Source: Lachnospiraceae bacterium (lineage in GTDB: Bacteria > Bacillota_A > Clostridia > Lachnospirales > Lachnospiraceae). From it: a stretch of DNA of 26,228 bases. Under the pieces are notes generated by a model, which searched no databases, was not told the DNA's origin, and saw only the letters and a program-made list of their open reading frames with translations. The translations under genes were made by a program, and so were the position numbers. Position 1 is the stretch's first letter. Each line of letters starts with the position of its first letter. Shown here in pieces: positions 1 to 7,301 of this stretch. Location: assembly GCA_024699595.1 (NCBI GenBank), contig JAILPG010000300.1:1-26228 (forward strand). The letters are read 5' to 3'.

Positions 1-1982
1 GTGATATTGTCAAGTGCAGAGGTAGCCTCATCAAACATTAGTATCTTAGGCTTACCGACAATGGCTCTTGCGATCATGAGGCGCTGCCTCTGCCCGCCGG
101 AAATGCCTCCCTGCCCCTCTGACAGCATCGTATTCATTCCCATCGGCATATTCCTTATATCATCGGCAAACCCTGCCGTCTCAGCTGCTTCCCATGCATC
201 ATTGACTGTAAGCCAAGGTGCTGAGATCACGATATTTGAATACACATCACCGCTTAGTAACTTCCCATCCTGCGTAACAGAGCCGATACGTCTTCTTAGA
301 GACTGCGGATCGAGGCTGTTCAGATCACGGCCGTCATAGTAGACAGCTCCCTTCTGTGGCTTTTCAAATCCTAACAGTATGCGCATGAGAGTTGATTTGC
401 CGCAGCCTGTTTTTCCTACGATAGCAACATACTGCCCCGGACGGATCTTAAGGCTTACGTTATCAAGGATCAGGGGCATGTCTTTACGGTAACGGAAGGA
501 TACATTATTAAGCTCTACCCCTCCGCGCAGGGATGTGACCATGATCTTGTCCTTACCGGTCTCGGGAACGGTATTGAGGATCGGCTTTGCCATTTCAAGA
601 GAAGGCTTTATCTGCGCTATACCGGTCGCGACCCTTGAAAGCGACAGGAATGCTCCGTCTACCATTCCGTATGCTGTAGTGAAGGCATAATACTCTGCCA
701 CGGAGACGCCGCTTTTTATCGCGCCATAATATAACACCATGGCTCCGATCATCGTTATCGCCATGATGATCACACCGCTAACCCTTAACATCATGGGCGG
801 ATTATAGGTAAAAGCAGCACATTTTGCATATATATCTGCCCATTTTGCAAAGGCTCTCTTCTCAGCGCCCGAAAGGCGTATCTTCTGGATGCCCGTGATA
901 TATGAGTGGCAGATGCTGCTCTCCTTAACGGAGATGCCCATCTGGCTTCTCAGGACCCGGATCTGCAGCATGACGGTCAAAAGCGATACGAGGACTGTAA
1001 GGAGTGTAATGGTAAGAGACGGTATTACCAGGGCCGGCGCGTACTTGAATATCTGTGTGATATATACAAGCGAGAATATGCTCGACAGTCCGGTTGAGAG
1101 AGCCATGCTCACCATCTTGTCGGAAAGCGTGCCGAGGCTTCCCACTCTGCCTGCGAGCTCACCTGCACTGAAGCGTTTGAAAAAAGAAGGCGGCAGTGAC
1201 AGTATTCTCATCATCGAAGCTGCTTCCACGGAAATATTAAGCTTTGTGCTGATCCTTGCGGATGCAAATCCCTGCAGGATGCGAAACATAAGCAGCGAGA
1301 GGGATATGGATATCATAACTAGCCCCATCCCTGCAAGCATCCGGATGCTTCCTGATCTGAGCACATCCGAAAAGAGTATCGCGTTTAGCTTTGGAAGGAG
1401 CATCCCCACACAGGTTGCGGCTGTCATTGCCAGGATAAGCATGAAGATATCTATGGGTGAGATCTGCTCCGTCATATACCTGATCAGATCAGAGGTGTTC
1501 ATCGCCTTATTTGGGAAAGGTCTGTAAAAAGCTATCGCCTCATTTTTGATCTCATCTTCATTATGTCCGTTAACCGTCACATATTTTCCCTTATTTCTGT
1601 CATAGTAACGGTATCTGCCCGGACCCAAGGGGATCAGAGCCACCACACTGTCATCATCCTTTTTGGTGCCAAGCATTGCTCCCGCCGCATCTTTGTACCA
1701 GCCTTTGTCAAGCCTTACGTTTCGCCTCATAAAGCCTTGCGGATGTAAAAGATATTCAAGCACCTCGTTCATATCGGTAAGACTGTCCGGAACCTCGGAA
1801 GGCTTTAACTTATAGTATTTAAGGATCTCAGCGATAGCATCGGTGCTTAACTGCCTGTTGTGATTCAGGGCTTCGCTCATATGATCGCCCGTCACGGCGT
1901 TTGCGATGTTCTGCAGGGATTCCGCAATAGATTCTGTATCTGTTTTTTTTCTCTTGTTTATCTGTTCGTCAAACCAGCCCAT
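1..1982 (-). CDS. NHLM-type (peptide-leader export) ABC transporter permease/ATPase, second subunit; 3' end cut by window
   Basis: Translation of the minus strand from the ATG at 1982 (starts MGWFDEQINKRKK) stays open to the window edge, giving 660 codons with the end missing. About 165 N-terminal residues have no peptidase motif. A multi-helix ABC exporter membrane domain follows from about residue 175. The nucleotide-binding domain has Walker A GKTGCGKST near residue 521, signature SGGQRQR near 626 and Walker B ILMFDEATSALD near 647; the H-loop lies outside the window. An AGGTGG ribosome site sits 10 nt before the start, and only 27 nt separate it from the stop of the upstream C39 transporter, so the two are co-transcribed. 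Layout and partner match the second ABC family (TIGR03797-like) that accompanies C39-ABC proteins in NHLP peptide export. It probably forms a heterodimer or a paired exporter with its neighbour (inference). Confidence 0.85.
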   Translation of the reverse strand, partial: MGWFDEQINKRKKTDTESIAESLQNIANAVTGDHMSEALNHNRQLSTDAIAEILKYYKLKPSEVPDSLTDMNEVLEYLLHPQGFMRRNVRLDKGWYKDAAGAMLGTKKDDDSVVALIPLGPGRYRYYDRNKGKYVTVNGHNEDEIKNEAIAFYRPFPNKAMNTSDLIRYMTEQISPIDIFMLILAMTAATCVGMLLPKLNAILFSDVLRSGSIRMLAGMGLVMISISLSLLMFRILQGFASARISTKLNISVEAASMMRILSLPPSFFKRFSAGELAGRVGSLGTLSDKMVSMALSTGLSSIFSLVYITQIFKYAPALVIPSLTITLLTVLVSLLTVMLQIRVLRSQMGISVKESSICHSYITGIQKIRLSGAEKRAFAKWADIYAKCAAFTYNPPMMLRVSGVIIMAITMIGAMVLYYGAIKSGVSVAEYYAFTTAYGMVDGAFLSLSRVATGIAQIKPSLEMAKPILNTVPETGKDKIMVTSLRGGVELNNVSFRYRKDMPLILDNVSLKIRPGQYVAIVGKTGCGKSTLMRILLGFEKPQKGAVYYDGRDLNSLDPQSLRRRIGSVTQDGKLLSGDVYSNIVISAPWLTVNDAWEAAETAGFADDIRNMPMGMNTMLSEGQGGISGGQRQRLMIARAIVGKPKILMFDEATSALDNI

Positions 1983-2009
1983 TATCAGAAAGCCACCTGT
2001 AAAAGAGTA

Positions 2010-4187
2010 TCATTCATTTGCAACCAGACGGGCATACATCCCGTTTTGCGCCATCAGTTCGTCATGTGTTCCGCGTTCCGCTACTTTTCCGTTATCAAGC
2101 ACGATGATCTCATCACAGTCCCTCACGGAGGAAAGCCTGTGCGCGATCACCACGCAGGAGATGCCCCGGTTCTTGATGGACTCCACCACGCCTGATTCGG
2201 TAGCGGCATCGAGCGCACTGGTAGCCTCATCAAGGATGATCATTGTGGGGTCCTGAGCAAGCACGCGGGCTATTTCAAGGCGCTGTCTCTGACCGCCCGA
2301 CAGATCCTTTCCGCCCTCCATGAGCCTGCAGTTGTAACCGCCGTCACGCAGCATGATATCCTCATGCAGCTTTGCGTCTCTTGCGGCAAGGATCATCTCA
2401 AAATCCTCTATAGTGTTGTCCCACATTTTTATATTATTGGCTATGGTATCTCCGAATATCGTTATATCCTGATCCACCACGGCAACTGAACCCGTAAAGA
2501 TGCTTCGGTCTATCTCGGAGATCGGGATGCCGTCAAAGAGTATCTCACCGCTCCAGGGCCTGTAAAGTCCGCTTATGAGCTTTGCAAGAGTTGATTTGCC
2601 GCAGCCGGTGCTTCCGACAAAGGCCACTCTCTGTCCCTTTTTAAGCTCCATGTTAAAATCTGTGATAAGAGGCGGTGCAAGCTTCGAATAACCGAAGGTC
2701 ACATGCCGCATTGACAGTGTGCCGTTTAGCTTTGCATATTCAACAGGCTCTTTTTTTTCCTCAAATACCGGATCATCCGGATACTTCATCACATCCTCGA
2801 CGCGTTCCATGTCGGTCCGCATCTCCTGTATGGTCTGACCGGCACTTACGAGCTGGTTTGCAGGCTGCATGAACGAATTCAGGAAGCCCTGAAATGCAAA
2901 TATCATACCTGCCGTGAAATGCCCCTCCATAGTAAGCCATACTCCTAAGATAAGGATCAGGCTGTTAAGGACCGTACTTACTGCAGAAGGTATCATGCCG
3001 AGATACTGATTGAGCTTCAGATATCTGATATTCTGGGTGTTGACGGAGGCCTGGTATCCGGCCCATTTTTCATAGCATCCGTTCTCGGCGGCGCTTGCCT
3101 TGATCGTCTCTATCATGTCAAATGTGTTCATTGTGGCGCCGGTGAGTCTGCCCCGGTCGCGCATGGAGACGCGTGTGATATTGATCCTCTTTGCGCTTAT
3201 AAGCCGTGACAGCAGTATGTTGATGATAAGGCTTCCCATCCCTATCATGGTAAGCAGCAGAGAGTATCTGACCATTACCACAAGATAGAAGACCATCATG
3301 CAGGTGTTTAGAAAAAGAGGCGCAAGAGTCTCAACCATCCTAGAAGCGATCGTTGCATTGCTGTCTTTTCTTGACTGGATGTCTCCGGACATCCTCTGGT
3401 TGTAGAATATCATGGGGAGTTTCAGAAGCTTCCACATAAACGACGTATTTCCGAATGCAGCTAACTTGCCGTTTATGCGTAGCATATAGACCGCCTCTAT
3501 TAAGGCGGCGGTCAGCCGGATGATGATCAGTATGGTCATTCCGGTAAAAAAAGGTTTGAGCCAGGCAGGATCTGCTCCTGTTAACAGCTGATCTATGAAT
3601 ACTCTTGAGAATCCGGAAGATATGATCTTTGTTAATGCGCCTGCCATGGTGGTAAGCGTCACGAAGATGACAGCAGGTCCGGCACCTGATAACCTCTCGC
3701 GCACATAGCCTGCCATCGATCTGGGCTTTCCGCCGGGCTCAAAGTCCTCTCCGGGCTTTAACAGGATCGCGATGCCGGTGAATGCCTCGTCGAAGCGCTC
3801 AAAGGTTATGCTGTAATTTCCCTTTGCCGGGTCGTTTATATAGACCCTGTCTCCCTTGAAACCGCACAGGACTACGAAATGATTGAATTCCCAGTGGATG
3901 ATGCACGGGAAAAAACCGTCCTCTTTAAGATCTTCGGGTTCGAGGCGGTATCCGTCCGCCTCCATTTTGTAGTTTCTTGCAGCCTTTAAGATGTTTCCCG
4001 CACAGGAACCGTCTCTGCTGACTCCGCAGTCTGTACGCACCTGCTCGAGAGGTATCCATTTGTTATAGTATGCCATGATCATGGCAAGGCAGGCCGCTCC
4101 GCACTCCAGAGCTTCCATCTGCATGATCACGGGCACTTTTGCAACACCTTTTACGGGATTTTTTATCTTTTCATCTGTCTGCAGCAT
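2010..4187 (-). CDS. C39-peptidase ABC exporter (NHLM/PCAT type) that cleaves double-glycine leaders
   Basis: This 725-aa protein has the three parts of a peptidase-containing ABC exporter. The N-terminal C39 peptidase (about 1-130) shows the triad Cys29 (in LECGAAC), His103 (in FNHFVVL) and Asp119 (in INDPA). A transmembrane domain of about six helices spans roughly 160-440. The ATPase has Walker A GSTGCGKST near 524, signature LSGGQRQR near 627 and Walker B MIILDEATSALD near 650. Length fits the family (TIGR03796-like, about 710 aa). Such proteins cut a leader after Gly-Gly and pump out the remainder. The ATG at 4187 follows AAGGA closely. The CAP protein just upstream on the same strand carries a matching GG leader and is the likely substrate. 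No HlyD-type adaptor is visible; in a Gram-positive it may not be needed, or it may lie beyond the window. Confidence 0.92.
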   Translation of the reverse strand: MLQTDEKIKNPVKGVAKVPVIMQMEALECGAACLAMIMAYYNKWIPLEQVRTDCGVSRDGSCAGNILKAARNYKMEADGYRLEPEDLKEDGFFPCIIHWEFNHFVVLCGFKGDRVYINDPAKGNYSITFERFDEAFTGIAILLKPGEDFEPGGKPRSMAGYVRERLSGAGPAVIFVTLTTMAGALTKIISSGFSRVFIDQLLTGADPAWLKPFFTGMTILIIIRLTAALIEAVYMLRINGKLAAFGNTSFMWKLLKLPMIFYNQRMSGDIQSRKDSNATIASRMVETLAPLFLNTCMMVFYLVVMVRYSLLLTMIGMGSLIINILLSRLISAKRINITRVSMRDRGRLTGATMNTFDMIETIKASAAENGCYEKWAGYQASVNTQNIRYLKLNQYLGMIPSAVSTVLNSLILILGVWLTMEGHFTAGMIFAFQGFLNSFMQPANQLVSAGQTIQEMRTDMERVEDVMKYPDDPVFEEKKEPVEYAKLNGTLSMRHVTFGYSKLAPPLITDFNMELKKGQRVAFVGSTGCGKSTLAKLISGLYRPWSGEILFDGIPISEIDRSIFTGSVAVVDQDITIFGDTIANNIKMWDNTIEDFEMILAARDAKLHEDIMLRDGGYNCRLMEGGKDLSGGQRQRLEIARVLAQDPTMIILDEATSALDAATESGVVESIKNRGISCVVIAHRLSSVRDCDEIIVLDNGKVAERGTHDELMAQNGMYARLVANE

Positions 4188-4222
4188 ATATCCTTATGGT
4201 TGTTTCAAACCTGATAAATAAC

Positions 4223-4258
4223 ATCAAAGGAAACGCAGATATGAGCGTTTCCTTTGAT
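4223..4258 (-). promoter_or_regulatory. 14-bp perfect intercistronic hairpin between CAP cargo gene and its exporter
   Basis: ATCAAAGGAAACGC (4223-4236) and GCGTTTCCTTTGAT (4245-4258) are perfect inverted copies around an 8-nt loop. On the minus strand the hairpin lies after the CAP stop and before the exporter start. No clean U-run follows (GTTATTTATC), so it is more likely a partial terminator or 3' stabiliser, which would make more cargo than exporter mRNA, than a full stop. Confidence 0.7.
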
Positions 4259-4331
4259 AAGTGTAGCATACCCGTATTTTTGCGTCAAAACAGGAGAGAG
4301 TGGACAGATGGAGATTACAGGCTTAATGATC

Positions 4332-4826
4332 TTAGTTATCTGTATTTCCTCCGTATCCGGATTCCTGCGACCAGTAGTGGAGGCCACCGTTATCTTCATA
4401 TACAGCTATATCGCCTTTCACAAAATCATCGTACGTAATATTTTCACGGTGTGCCGGCGAATCCATCCAGTCATCGATGACCTGCTGTTCATTATCAAAG
4501 CCAAATTGAAGATTCTCTCCTCCCTGAATGTCGGAATTGACCTGGTTCCATGCCGCTCCGCCCGGCCTTTCATGATTCCAGGTTTCCTCAGCCGCTTCTT
4601 GTCTTGCTTGGCCAACATCTTCCAGATTGAGATCCCAGTCAAGCTCTGAAAGCCCTGCCTGATTACGCTCTTCATTGATGATATTACCCGCGTCCATGGC
4701 AAGCGCTCTCAATTCACTGTCTTGTCCGTCACTGACACCGCCGTATACAGTATCAAGATCTTCCTGACTTATCTTTTTGTTACTGAGTCTGTCTGTATCT
4801 GCATCGTTCTGATTCTGTCTGCTCAT
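4332..4826 (-). CDS. CAP/SCP-domain protein with N-terminal double-glycine export leader
   Basis: The protein is 164 aa. Residues 1-30 are charged, have no hydrophobic signal peptide, and end in ISQEDLDTVYGG, the classic double-glycine leader pattern (I -12, L -7, V -4, GG -2/-1). The remaining 134 residues are a CAP (cysteine-rich secretory/PR-1) domain. Visible CAP landmarks are IINEERNQAGLSELDWD, then WNHERPGGAAWNQV, GENLQFGF, WMDSPAHRENI, and a closing DIAVY...HYWSQ strand. The ATG at 4826 is chosen because AGGAGG lies 4 nt before it; a longer reading frame to 4865 would translate through that ribosome site. The gene directly precedes the C39 exporter. CAP domains usually leave by Sec, so a GG leader is odd and points to export by the adjacent exporter. 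What the released domain does (wall binding, ligand binding or other) cannot be read from the sequence. Confidence 0.85.
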   Translation of the reverse strand: MSRQNQNDADTDRLSNKKISQEDLDTVYGGVSDGQDSELRALAMDAGNIINEERNQAGLSELDWDLNLEDVGQARQEAAEETWNHERPGGAAWNQVNSDIQGGENLQFGFDNEQQVIDDWMDSPAHRENITYDDFVKGDIAVYEDNGGLHYWSQESGYGGNTDN

Positions 4827-4954
4827 GATTCCTCCTGAGGGGATGTGGATATATATTGAAATCATTTATGATACCTGTGCATGGCTCCGAGGCTGGTTGC
4901 TCCCGCCATCATATTTATATACGAAGCGGTAGCTGCCCTGGCAGAAAAAAGTGG

Positions 4955-6001
4955 TCACTGCAGCGCTATCTCCGTAGAGCCGATATCTGAGAAGGTGTTG
5001 TAGTTGTCATGTATCGTAAGTGTGAGCGGTGAGGTCTTGTTTACAAGCTTTACGGTGTAGCAGGCCTCGACCGAAGCGCCGTTTGAGATCTTCTGATCCT
5101 TATTGTAGAGCTCATCGGGAGGCTCTGACAGTGCTGCAAAGGTTTCGCAGCTCTGGCCTTCCTGGGTTACAAGCGGGACATATACCTCGGACATCGACAG
5201 TTCATCGGCGGTCCTGTTTTCAAAGGTAAAGTAGATCACGGCAGCAGGATTGCCGTCAATGTCATCCGTAAGCTGGACCTTGGTACAGGTCAGCGCAAAC
5301 TGCTCGTTGTTCACATTTACCGAACCGCTGTTGCCCTCTGAGGAGCTTTCCTGCGAGGTATTCTTGCCCATGGCGTCTGCTATGTCGAAGTCCTTGTTGT
5401 TAAGCTTCAGTACAAAGTGGATGAGTACGCACAAAAGGCCAATGAATACGATCCCTTCTATGGTCAGGATGATCGCGCTCATGATCTTAAAACGCTTATC
5501 CTTCTGTTTCCGTTCATAGGCTCTTGAATAGTGGGCTACATCCTCCTCATTGAGATCATTTATGAGCTTTTTGTCTCTGCTCTTATCATCAGAGGTCTTT
5601 TTTCTTTTTCCTGTTTCTTCGGCGTCTCTCTTTGACTTGTCCTCGTTGAACTTCTTTGCGGGGTTGGTCATGTCAGAGGTCTTTACATGCTTATTCCGGG
5701 ATGAGCTGCCTGCTCCCGTTTTGTAAGGATCCGTCCCGTAGCCTGCACCTGCTCCTGTTTTGTAAGGGCCTGCCTGATAGCCTGCACCGGTGTTGTATGC
5801 ATCCATCCTGCCTGATCCCTGAGGAGAGGGTGAGCTGTTCATATTATTGACAGCAGCTGGGTCGTTATGATCAAGGACACTGTCACCTACTGAAAAATCG
5901 ATGGATGAGCCCTGTTTCTTGTTTCCCTTCTGCTGTTTTTTTCTTGCCTTTATTTCTTCCGGCGTAAGCTTACGCCTTACGATCTTTTTGTTTTCTGCCA
6001 T
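4955..6001 (-). CDS. Membrane-anchored protein with extracellular DUF5067-like domain
   Basis: A 348-aa protein in three parts. The cytoplasmic N-terminus (1-170) is lysine-rich and low in complexity, with repeated PYKTGAG-like segments around residues 68-98 and many K/R/D/E between 105 and 170. One transmembrane helix lies at about 174-199. The extracellular remainder (about 215-348) resembles DUF5067, with beta-strands reading AAVIYFTFENRT and ASVEACYTVKLVN. DUF5067 domains are Ig-like modules of Firmicutes surface proteins with no assigned function. The ribosome site is weak (GGAAC). The start lies 20 nt after the stop of the 140-aa gene, so the two probably share an mRNA, and the CAP gene follows 128 nt downstream. 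A role as surface partner of the exported CAP protein is possible but is inference from position only. Confidence 0.75.
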   Translation of the reverse strand: MAENKKIVRRKLTPEEIKARKKQQKGNKKQGSSIDFSVGDSVLDHNDPAAVNNMNSSPSPQGSGRMDAYNTGAGYQAGPYKTGAGAGYGTDPYKTGAGSSSRNKHVKTSDMTNPAKKFNEDKSKRDAEETGKRKKTSDDKSRDKKLINDLNEEDVAHYSRAYERKQKDKRFKIMSAIILTIEGIVFIGLLCVLIHFVLKLNNKDFDIADAMGKNTSQESSSEGNSGSVNVNNEQFALTCTKVQLTDDIDGNPAAVIYFTFENRTADELSMSEVYVPLVTQEGQSCETFAALSEPPDELYNKDQKISNGASVEACYTVKLVNKTSPLTLTIHDNYNTFSDIGSTEIALQ

Positions 6002-6021
6002 GTTTGTTCCGTTCTTTTCAT

Positions 6022-6444
6022 TCAGGATTTCGAGGGCTTGGTAAAACAGCTTTTTTTGCCCTCATAGTCTGTGCCGGTCTCCGACCTGAAATGCTCGAAA
6101 TACAGCTCGGGATCCTTCATTACATCATACATCGTGAAGTATGCTTTAAGGATCATCTCGGAGGGGTTGTACTTAAGTCCGAACTTGCCCTCGTCGATCG
6201 CGGCCTTGAAGCGGTCTGTCTGCCACACGAGGATGTCGACAACCGTCATTCCCTTTACGTTTAGGCTGCAGAGGAAATCCTCATGCAGACGGTAATAATC
6301 GATCTCCTCATAGAGCTCATGTTCACTGAGCACCCTTGACATCAGCTCCTCCGCAAAGGAAGGATCATCCGTAAAATCAAGGGATTTCTTTTTTATCCAT
6401 TCATACAGTTTTCTCTGTGCGTCGGTCAATGTTTCGGGTTTCAT
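6022..6444 (-). CDS. Hypothetical 140-aa soluble protein
   Basis: I do not recognise this family. The product is 140 aa, acidic and predicted mostly helical, with many aromatic residues (for example EEIDYYRLHEDF and AYFTMYDVMKD) and no signal peptide or membrane segment. It opens with LTDAQRKLYEWIKKKSLDF and ends in a basic tail, GKKSCFTKPSKS. It precedes the DUF5067-like gene by 20 nt on the same strand and so belongs to that transcription unit. The ribosome site before the ATG at 6444 is poor. The 35-bp tandem repeat that begins 24 bp upstream occupies the place where its promoter or operator would be. Confidence 0.65.
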   Translation of the reverse strand: MKPETLTDAQRKLYEWIKKKSLDFTDDPSFAEELMSRVLSEHELYEEIDYYRLHEDFLCSLNVKGMTVVDILVWQTDRFKAAIDEGKFGLKYNPSEMILKAYFTMYDVMKDPELYFEHFRSETGTDYEGKKSCFTKPSKS

Positions 6445-6467
6445 ATGTCTGTACTGCTTAGTTTGTG

Positions 6468-6582
6468 CGGATTTCGTTAATCCGTTTGCTAGCTGCGTAT
6501 AGCGGATTCCACTAATCCGTTTGCTAGTTGCGCATAGCGGATTTCGTTAATCCGTTTACAGGATGTGTATAGCGGATTAAGA
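6468..6582. repeat. 35-bp tandem repeat, 3.3 copies, each with CGGATT/AATCCG inverted arms
   Basis: Units start at 6468, 6503, 6538 and (partial) 6573, exactly 35 bp apart. Each complete unit opens with CGGATT-N5-AATCCG, a 6-bp inverted repeat. The 5-nt centre varies (TCGTT, CCACT, TCGTT) while the arms are unchanged. The rest of the unit is close to TTTGCTAGCTGCGTATAG. It lies directly upstream of the 140-aa minus-strand gene. Possible roles are an operator array, a hairpin series or a minisatellite. Confidence 0.85.
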
Positions 6583-6596
6583 AAGCAGGTGAGCTG

Positions 6597-6800
6597 CTAA
6601 TGATTAATTCGCATAACTATGATCATCGTATCAATGACAGTATAGCACATATCGTATAAATCTTCTCTTTCCATTTTTGGCTGTATTTTTCTATTGAGAT
6701 AATATTCAAATTCTTGTATTATGATGCTGACTGTGAAAAGAATAATTCCGATTCCAGCGCATTTTATGCCTAATTTAATACAAATCTTTGATTTAGCCAT
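6597..6800 (-). CDS. Small single-pass membrane protein, function unknown
   Basis: 67 aa starting MAKSKICIKLGIK, with one strongly hydrophobic helix at about residues 12-32 (GIGIILFTVSIIIQEF), then a charged segment (NRKIQPKMEREDLYD) and a shorter hydrophobic tail. The ATG at 6800 has AAGAAGGA about 7 nt upstream, a good ribosome site; a TTG one codon earlier is less likely. It matches no family I know. Its 3' end borders the 35-bp repeats and its 5' side faces the 74-bp array. Its first bases, ATGGCTAA, are the same 8-mer that forms the arm of that array, which may be chance or may mean the array arose from this start region. Confidence 0.5.
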   Translation of the reverse strand: MAKSKICIKLGIKCAGIGIILFTVSIIIQEFEYYLNRKIQPKMEREDLYDMCYTVIDTMIIVMRINH

Positions 6801-6913
6801 CAAAAATCCTTCTTTTCAACACAGTATCAATCAGTAAATATGCCTAAATTAAATAATAATCGAGGTTTAGTCATTATTTTTTCCATATTCCGGGTAATAA
6901 TGCCGGCGGGATT

Positions 6914-7170
6914 ATGGCTAAATTTAGGAGAAACTACGAATTAGCCATAAAAAGCAATTTCTGATAGAGAGAAAAGCTGGTGGAAACATGGCTAAAATGA
7001 GAAAAAACTATGAATTAGCCATAAAAAGCGATTTCCGCCGTGGAGGAAGGCCGGTGGAAACATGGCTAAAATGAGAAAAAACTACGAATTAGCCATAAAA
7101 AGCGATTTCCGCCGTGGAGGAAGGCTGGCGGGGCCATGGCTAAAATGGGGAAAAAACATGAATTAGCCAT
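6914..7170. repeat. 74-bp tandem array, four 35-nt inverted-repeat units with three related 39-nt linkers
   Basis: Units begin at 6914, 6988, 7062 and 7136, exactly 74 bp apart. Each unit is 35 nt and bounded by ATGGCTAA at the left and TTAGCCAT at the right, a perfect 8-bp inverted repeat around an A-rich centre. The 39-nt linkers (6949-6987, 7023-7061, 7097-7135) are related to each other: all begin AAAAAGC and linkers 2 and 3 are nearly identical. That excludes CRISPR. Copy 1 and linker 1 are the most diverged. Since 74 is not a multiple of 3, no single frame runs through the array. Confidence 0.9.
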
Positions 7171-7301
7171 AACACATCTATTTTCAGGAACACTTCTTAA
7201 TTCGACTGCCTGAATGATTGCCTCAAATGATGTATATAAACGGATCCAGGCATAAAGATGGTCAGGTCTTTAACGCATTTCTGCAGAAAGGAAGATTTAT
7301 C

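Noticed and set aside
889..1527. 212-codon plus-strand ORF
   Set aside because: Lies wholly antisense to the second ABC subunit, whose conserved domains settle the coding strand.
4866..4920. 16-codon minus-strand frame MMAGATSLGAMHRYHK before the CAP gene
   Set aside because: No ribosome site and no leader motif; judged chance, although its place in front of the cargo gene made it worth a look.
6914..7170. CRISPR array (35-nt repeats, 39-nt spacers, even period)
   Set aside because: The spacers are homologous to one another, the repeats have long terminal inverted arms, there are only four units and there are no cas genes nearby.
6914..7175. Short peptide genes in each 74-bp unit (for example a 28-codon frame from 6988)
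   Set aside because: Frames differ in length between copies, no well-spaced ribosome site precedes them, and the palindromic structure explains the conserved bases.
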